Assembly (NCBI RefSeq): GCF_003231275.1
Contig: NZ_QKVL01000017.1
Span: 1 to 64,000, forward strand
DNA length: 64,000 nt
Direction of reading: 5' to 3'
Source: Pseudomonas huaxiensis
Lineage (GTDB): Bacteria; Pseudomonadota; Gammaproteobacteria; Pseudomonadales; Pseudomonadaceae
The translations under genes and the position numbers were made by a program. The notes under the pieces are model-generated. The model searched no databases. It was given only the letters and a program-made list of their open reading frames with translations, and was not told the origin of the DNA. Below, one piece after another: positions 61,101-64,000 of this stretch (positions are counted from its first letter, which is position 1; each line of letters starts with the position of its first letter).

Positions 61101-64000
61101 ATCGCGTCACGCAGGGTCGCGCCATTGAGCTGGATGTTGCTGGCGACTTCGATACCGTTGGTATCCAACTGGCCATTGGCGACAGTCAGGCGGAATACCA
61201 GAGCGTTGGTGCCAGCGCCGGACAGGTACGTGGCGTAGGCTTTTTCGCCGTTGTCCAGGGTCACTTCCAGGCGCGGCGAGCCGTTGCTGGTATTGAGCAG
61301 GACCGCCTCATCCAGGTGCACGGTGAAGTCCAGATTCTGCCCGGCCACATAGCTGCCGCCAGCCGGGACATCAACGCTGGTGACACTCGGCGCCACGCGG
61401 TCGACGGTGTAGGTCGCCCCGGTCAGGCCACCGGTGATCGCGTTGTTCGCGCCATCGACGATGCCGGTGCCGCTGCCCTTGAGGTTCAGACCCAGGCTGC
61501 CGACACCGCTCAGGTTGTCCACCACGACAGTCCAGGTACGGCCATTGACCTGGGTAGCACTGGCGATCGTGCCGCTGGCCGTTCCGCCGAGGGCCAGGGC
61601 GAAATCGCTGGCGTCCACACCGCCGACGTCTTCATCGAAGGTGACGGTGAAGCTGACCGAACCGCTATTGGTCGGAGAAGCATCGACAGTAACGATGCCA
61701 GTGGCCGACGGCGCGGCAGTATCCACCACCACACCGACGGTGCTGCCCAGGCCGTTCAGCGTCAGGTTCAGGTTGTTGCCGGCCAGGTCGGTGAGCGGCT
61801 CACCGCGCAGGTCGATGCCGTTGACCGCGATGCCGTCGCCGTCGTTGTGACCGGCCAGCACGGTGTACTGGAACACCAACGCGTCGCTGCCACTGCCGGA
61901 GACATAGGTGGCGTAACGAGTCACGCCGCCCACATCCAGCACCAGCCGCGGCGGCAGTCCGCCGGTCTGCAGTGCTTCGCTGGCATTGACGGTGAAGGTC
62001 AGCACGGCGCCGGCCTTGTAGTTGCCATCGGGCGGCGTGGTGACGCTGACCACGGTCGGCGCCACGCCGTCGACATTGACGTTACCAGTACCGGCGACGC
62101 CGTTCAGGGCGACCACCGTATCGTTACCGGCACCATCGCGAATGCTGCCGCCGTTGGGCTGCACGGAACTGCCCAGGGTGATGCCGTTGCTGTCCAGTTG
62201 ACCGCTGGCGACGGTCAGGCGGAACACCAGGGCGCTGCCACCGGAGCCGGAGACGTAGTCGGCATAGACCGTGCCGCCGGTGTCGAGGGTCACTTCGATG
62301 CGCGGGGTGCCACCCACGGTGCTGACCAACACGTTTTCACTGAAGTTGACCGTGAAATCGAGGTTCTGCCCGGTGATGTAGGTGCCGTCTGGCGGTGCGG
62401 TGACGCTGCTGATAGTCGGTACCACGCCATCGATGACAATGGCCTTTTGACCCGCGATGGAGTTGGCCCCACCCAGCGTTGGCAGGGTCAGCAACGCGTC
62501 GTCGCTAGCGGCGCTCTTGAGGGTCGCACCGTTGAGTTGCAGCGCGCCGGTGCTGTGGTAATCCAGGTCGGCACTGACATCACCGGCCTGCACGGTGTAG
62601 CTGAAGATCAGGCTGTTGGTGCCCGAGCCGCTGACGTAGGTGGCGAAGCGGTCGATCGCTCCGGTTTCCAGCAACAGGGTCGGCACGCCGCCGGCGACGG
62701 TCACGTTCATGTCGAACGTGATCGCGACGTTGACGGTCTCGCCCACTTTGTAAGCACGGTTGCCTTCCAGAATGCTGACATTGGTCACGCCCGGGTTCAG
62801 CGGCTGCACCGTGATATTGAAGCTGTCGGTGTCGGTCAGCACCCCGCCGCTGCCAGTGGCGCCTTGGTCGTTGCTGATGATGGTGAAGCTCGCCGGGCCG
62901 TTGTAGCCAGGTGTCGGTGTGAACTTCATGCCGTTCAGCGCGGCATTGATCTGCGCCAGGGAGCCCTCGAACTCCAGGGTGGCGGTGCCCGGAACGTTGC
63001 CGTTGTGGAAGGCCAGGCCGTTGGTAGTGGCCAGGGTGATCAGGCCGTTGGTGGCGGTCAGGGTGACGATCAGCGGCGAGCCGTCGGCATCTACATCGCT
63101 GATGCTGATCAGGTTGCCGTTGGCGGTGTTGAAGGTCAGTACCGCGTCCTGCTTGACGGTCTGATCGCCCGGCACTGCGTTGACCGGTGCGTCGTTCACC
63201 GGAATGACGTTGATGATCACCATCTTGGTATCGGTCAGCGCGCCGCCACCGGTATTGCCATTGTCGTTGATCGTTACCGACAGCAACACGCTGGCGGTGC
63301 TGTCGAGGGCGGTCTTGTACTTCACGCTGGCCGCGGCGATGAAGGCGTTGATATCGCTCAGGCTGCCGGACAGTGTCAGCGTGGCGGTGCCCGAATCCGT
63401 CACCGTGACGCCGTTGCCGGAGAGCGCGGTGAGGGTTCCGCCGGTCACCGAGAAGGTCGCGGTGACCGACGCGCTGCCGGCATCCACGTCACTGAAGCTG
63501 ATGCCCGTCACGGAAGCGGCCAGATCTTCGGTGACGGCGATGCTCACCGGCACGGTGGCCACCGGCGCATCGTTCACCGGGGTGACCGCGAGGGTCATGA
63601 TCTTGGTGTCGGTGCCGGCACTGCCGGTGTCGACCAGGATCGTCAGGGTCGCATCGGCGGTGGCGTTGGCCGCCGTGGTGTAGGTTAGGCGATTGTTGGC
63701 GATGAAGGCATTGACGGCCGCGATGGTACCGCTCACGTTCATGGTGGTGGCGTTGCCGCCCACGACCACGCCAGCGCCGCTGGTGGCGGAAAGGGTGCCG
63801 GAAGTGACGCTCAGGGTCATGTAGATGTTGACGGAGTCCGGATCGCTGATGCTGATCTGGTTGATCACCGAGGCAGCGTCCTCGACCACCTGGGTGCTTG
63901 CCGGTGCACTGATCACCGGAGCGTCATCCACGCCCGTAATGATGATGTCACGGGTAACGACCGCAGAGTCCAGGCTACCGTCGTTGACCTGGAACTGCAC
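58112..64000 (-). CDS. Large Ig-like repeat adhesin (Bap/LapA-like), C-terminal 1,962 residues
   Basis: The gene enters from the right edge; at least 1,962 residues are in the window and no start is visible. The N-terminal visible part has cadherin-like repeats (VTPVNDAPVATVPVSIAVTE). Three copies of a superunit of 343-346 aa follow, each made of three Ig-like modules: A (YVAGQNLDFTVHLDEAV), B (YKAGDVLSFTVNTSEGV) and C (SPTNSGSVSFTVTFDE). A last A-C pair follows, then a Gly-rich stretch (GGGKGGFGGGEGS) and a unique C-terminus. It is a secreted or surface-held adhesin, coupled to a TolC-family gene; the role in biofilm or attachment is inferred. Confidence 0.88.
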   Translation of the reverse strand: MQFQVNDGSLDSAVVTRDIIITGVDDAPVISAPASTQVVEDAASVINQISISDPDSVNIYMTLSVTSGTLSATSGAGVVVGGNATTMNVSGTIAAVNAFIANNRLTYTTAANATADATLTILVDTGSAGTDTKIMTLAVTPVNDAPVATVPVSIAVTEDLAASVTGISFSDVDAGSASVTATFSVTGGTLTALSGNGVTVTDSGTATLTLSGSLSDINAFIAAASVKYKTALDSTASVLLSVTINDNGNTGGGALTDTKMVIINVIPVNDAPVNAVPGDQTVKQDAVLTFNTANGNLISISDVDADGSPLIVTLTATNGLITLATTNGLAFHNGNVPGTATLEFEGSLAQINAALNGMKFTPTPGYNGPASFTIISNDQGATGSGGVLTDTDSFNITVQPLNPGVTNVSILEGNRAYKVGETVNVAITFDMNVTVAGGVPTLLLETGAIDRFATYVSGSGTNSLIFSYTVQAGDVSADLDYHSTGALQLNGATLKSAASDDALLTLPTLGGANSIAGQKAIVIDGVVPTISSVTAPPDGTYITGQNLDFTVNFSENVLVSTVGGTPRIEVTLDTGGTVYADYVSGSGGSALVFRLTVASGQLDSNGITLGSSVQPNGGSIRDGAGNDTVVALNGVAGTGNVNVDGVAPTVVSVTTPPDGNYKAGAVLTFTVNASEALQTGGLPPRLVLDVGGVTRYATYVSGSGSDALVFQYTVLAGHNDGDGIAVNGIDLRGEPLTDLAGNNLNLTLNGLGSTVGVVVDTAAPSATGIVTVDASPTNSGSVSFTVTFDEDVGGVDASDFALALGGTASGTIASATQVNGRTWTVVVDNLSGVGSLGLNLKGSGTGIVDGANNAITGGLTGATYTVDRVAPSVTSVDVPAGGSYVAGQNLDFTVHLDEAVLLNTSNGSPRLEVTLDNGEKAYATYLSGAGTNALVFRLTVANGQLDTNGIEVASNIQLNGATLRDAIGNDVNTTLNGLGSTTGVLVDAVVPVVDSVGLPADGSYKAGDVLSFTVNTSEGVVVDTSTGTPRLVLTVGGVTRYASYVSGAAGGALVFQYTVQAGDTAAGGLVVGNTLDLNGGTVRDPAGNDLNLDLNGLGNAGNVLIDTTVPTANGLVRVDVSPNNSGSVSYTLTFSENVSGVDVADFNLFFTGSASGNIASVTQVDGRTYTVLVDAIGGTGSLRLDLKASGTGIADAAGNAVAGGLTGATYSIDRVAPSVVSVDAPAAGTYVAGQNLDFTVHLDETVQLDLSNGTPRIEVLLDNGTTAYATYLSGAGSNALVFRLTVASGQLDTNGVTLGSAIQLNGGILRDSVGNNANVALNGVEDTSQVRVDAVVPTVSTVGLPAPGAYNAGDVLRFTVNTSENVIVDTSASAPRLALTLGDQTRYANYVSGSGSSVLVFEYVVEPGNNATAIRLPGNLDLNGSTVRDAAGNAMNLALNAPNVASGVVVDTVAPSVSNIVNVDFTPTNAGSVRYTVTFNESVSGVDSADFSLFFTGTASGRIASVEQVNGSTYTIVVDNLAGAGNVRLDLSSTGTGITDVAGNAITGGLQGSLYSVDRVAPSVNSVDVPASGTYVAGQQLDFTVRTSEAVLVDSGNGNPRLAITLDNGRVVYADYVSTAGGNALLFRLSVTSGMSGNNTFNVASTIDLNGGTIRDAQGNDAQTGLNNVADTRGILLDAKAPRPSSIVVDGPVQPTDRTLNFTLTFDEAVSGVDAGDFSVVGTGNASGSVQSVQQIDAKTYRITVGNMSGAGALALSLNALNSGIRDQAGNELAVSLIGQSQTIQSQDVGDLNYRLDPPETANAPSTVVLQPQVPGFVATDAVSPLVAPGLFEVRTVGGNVQPLGVIFLGNGSSAPSFIAQVFGSSDGNLGGGKGGFGGGEGSVFGSSTFAGIFSRDVPGVSEMNVFNGSQWKQSDLNQGLRGVFGAPTLGQQLHHINEADQRHVRELAMALAQPAQIGKRA

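Noticed and set aside
58064..63688. A 1,874-codon open frame on the plus strand opposite the adhesin
   Set aside because: The translation is a low-complexity mirror of the repeat gene (strings of AVDxxxxAAGDRV). It arises from GC-rich codon bias in tandem repeats and has no domain likeness.
1..64000. CRISPR arrays, tRNA/rRNA genes, prophage or intact insertion sequences
   Set aside because: I saw no regularly spaced direct repeats with unique spacers, no tRNA-like cloverleaf with anticodon and CCA, and no transposase, integrase or phage structural genes.

Overview
The window is GC-rich chromosomal DNA that looks like a Pseudomonas of the fluorescens group. The evidence is three FecI/FecR/TonB-receptor iron-signalling sets, OprD-type porins, an hpd gene ending at a strong terminator, REP hairpins, and the codon use. 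Both edges cut through genes: a two-partner-secretion exoprotein at the left and a very large repeat adhesin at the right. No tRNA, rRNA, CRISPR array or intact transposase was found. Layout: (1) 1-3064 holds the start of a TpsA-like exoprotein (minus strand) facing a NarL-type response regulator and an overlapping membrane histidine kinase. (2) 3170-12569 holds two complete cell-surface-signalling operons (ECF sigma, then FecR, then TonB-dependent receptor, all minus strand), separated by a luciferase-like flavin monooxygenase. (3) 12719-16801 holds an MFS pump facing an AraC regulator, then a long non-coding gap with folded repeats, then a second MFS pump. (4) 17018-23471 is a plausible uptake-and-activation unit for an organic acid: AraC regulator, AAHS-type symporter, nitroreductase, acyl-CoA ligase and OprD porin. 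(5) 23533-27205 is an accessory patch that is visibly more AT-rich than its surroundings. It starts with a decayed FAD monooxygenase remnant, followed by a GHKL ATPase fused to a PD-(D/E)XK-like domain and two genes I do not recognise. I regard these three genes as the best candidate for an undescribed, possibly anti-phage, system. (6) 27421-33065 holds a LysR regulator, a GFA-domain protein and the third iron-signalling set, whose receptor is divergent from its sigma/FecR pair. A truncated DinB-family remnant next to a small palindromic element and a REP pair follow. (7) 33586-50656 is a large acyl-CoA catabolic region. A minus-strand operon encodes an SDR, an ACAD10/11-like acyl-CoA dehydrogenase, a phosphotransferase-fold kinase, two crotonases, a thiolase, a nitronate-monooxygenase-like protein and an acyl-CoA ligase. 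Opposite it lie a TetR regulator, a MalT-type LuxR regulator, an MFS carrier, an OprD porin, a second acyl-CoA dehydrogenase and a CaiB/racemase-family protein. The kinase plus dehydrogenase plus SDR plus ligase set resembles the levulinate (lva) pathway of P. putida and the human ACAD10/11 fusion proteins, which suggests gamma-hydroxyacyl-CoA chemistry. The substrate is not known. (8) 50864-56348 holds hpd, a CSS-EAL c-di-GMP phosphodiesterase, an EamA/RarD carrier and a TerC-CBS-CorC membrane protein. (9) 56586-64000 holds a TolC-family outer-membrane factor directly downstream of the adhesin, whose visible part contains a three-module superrepeat of about 1.03-1.04 kb. All functional calls come from reading the sequence; no database search was run.
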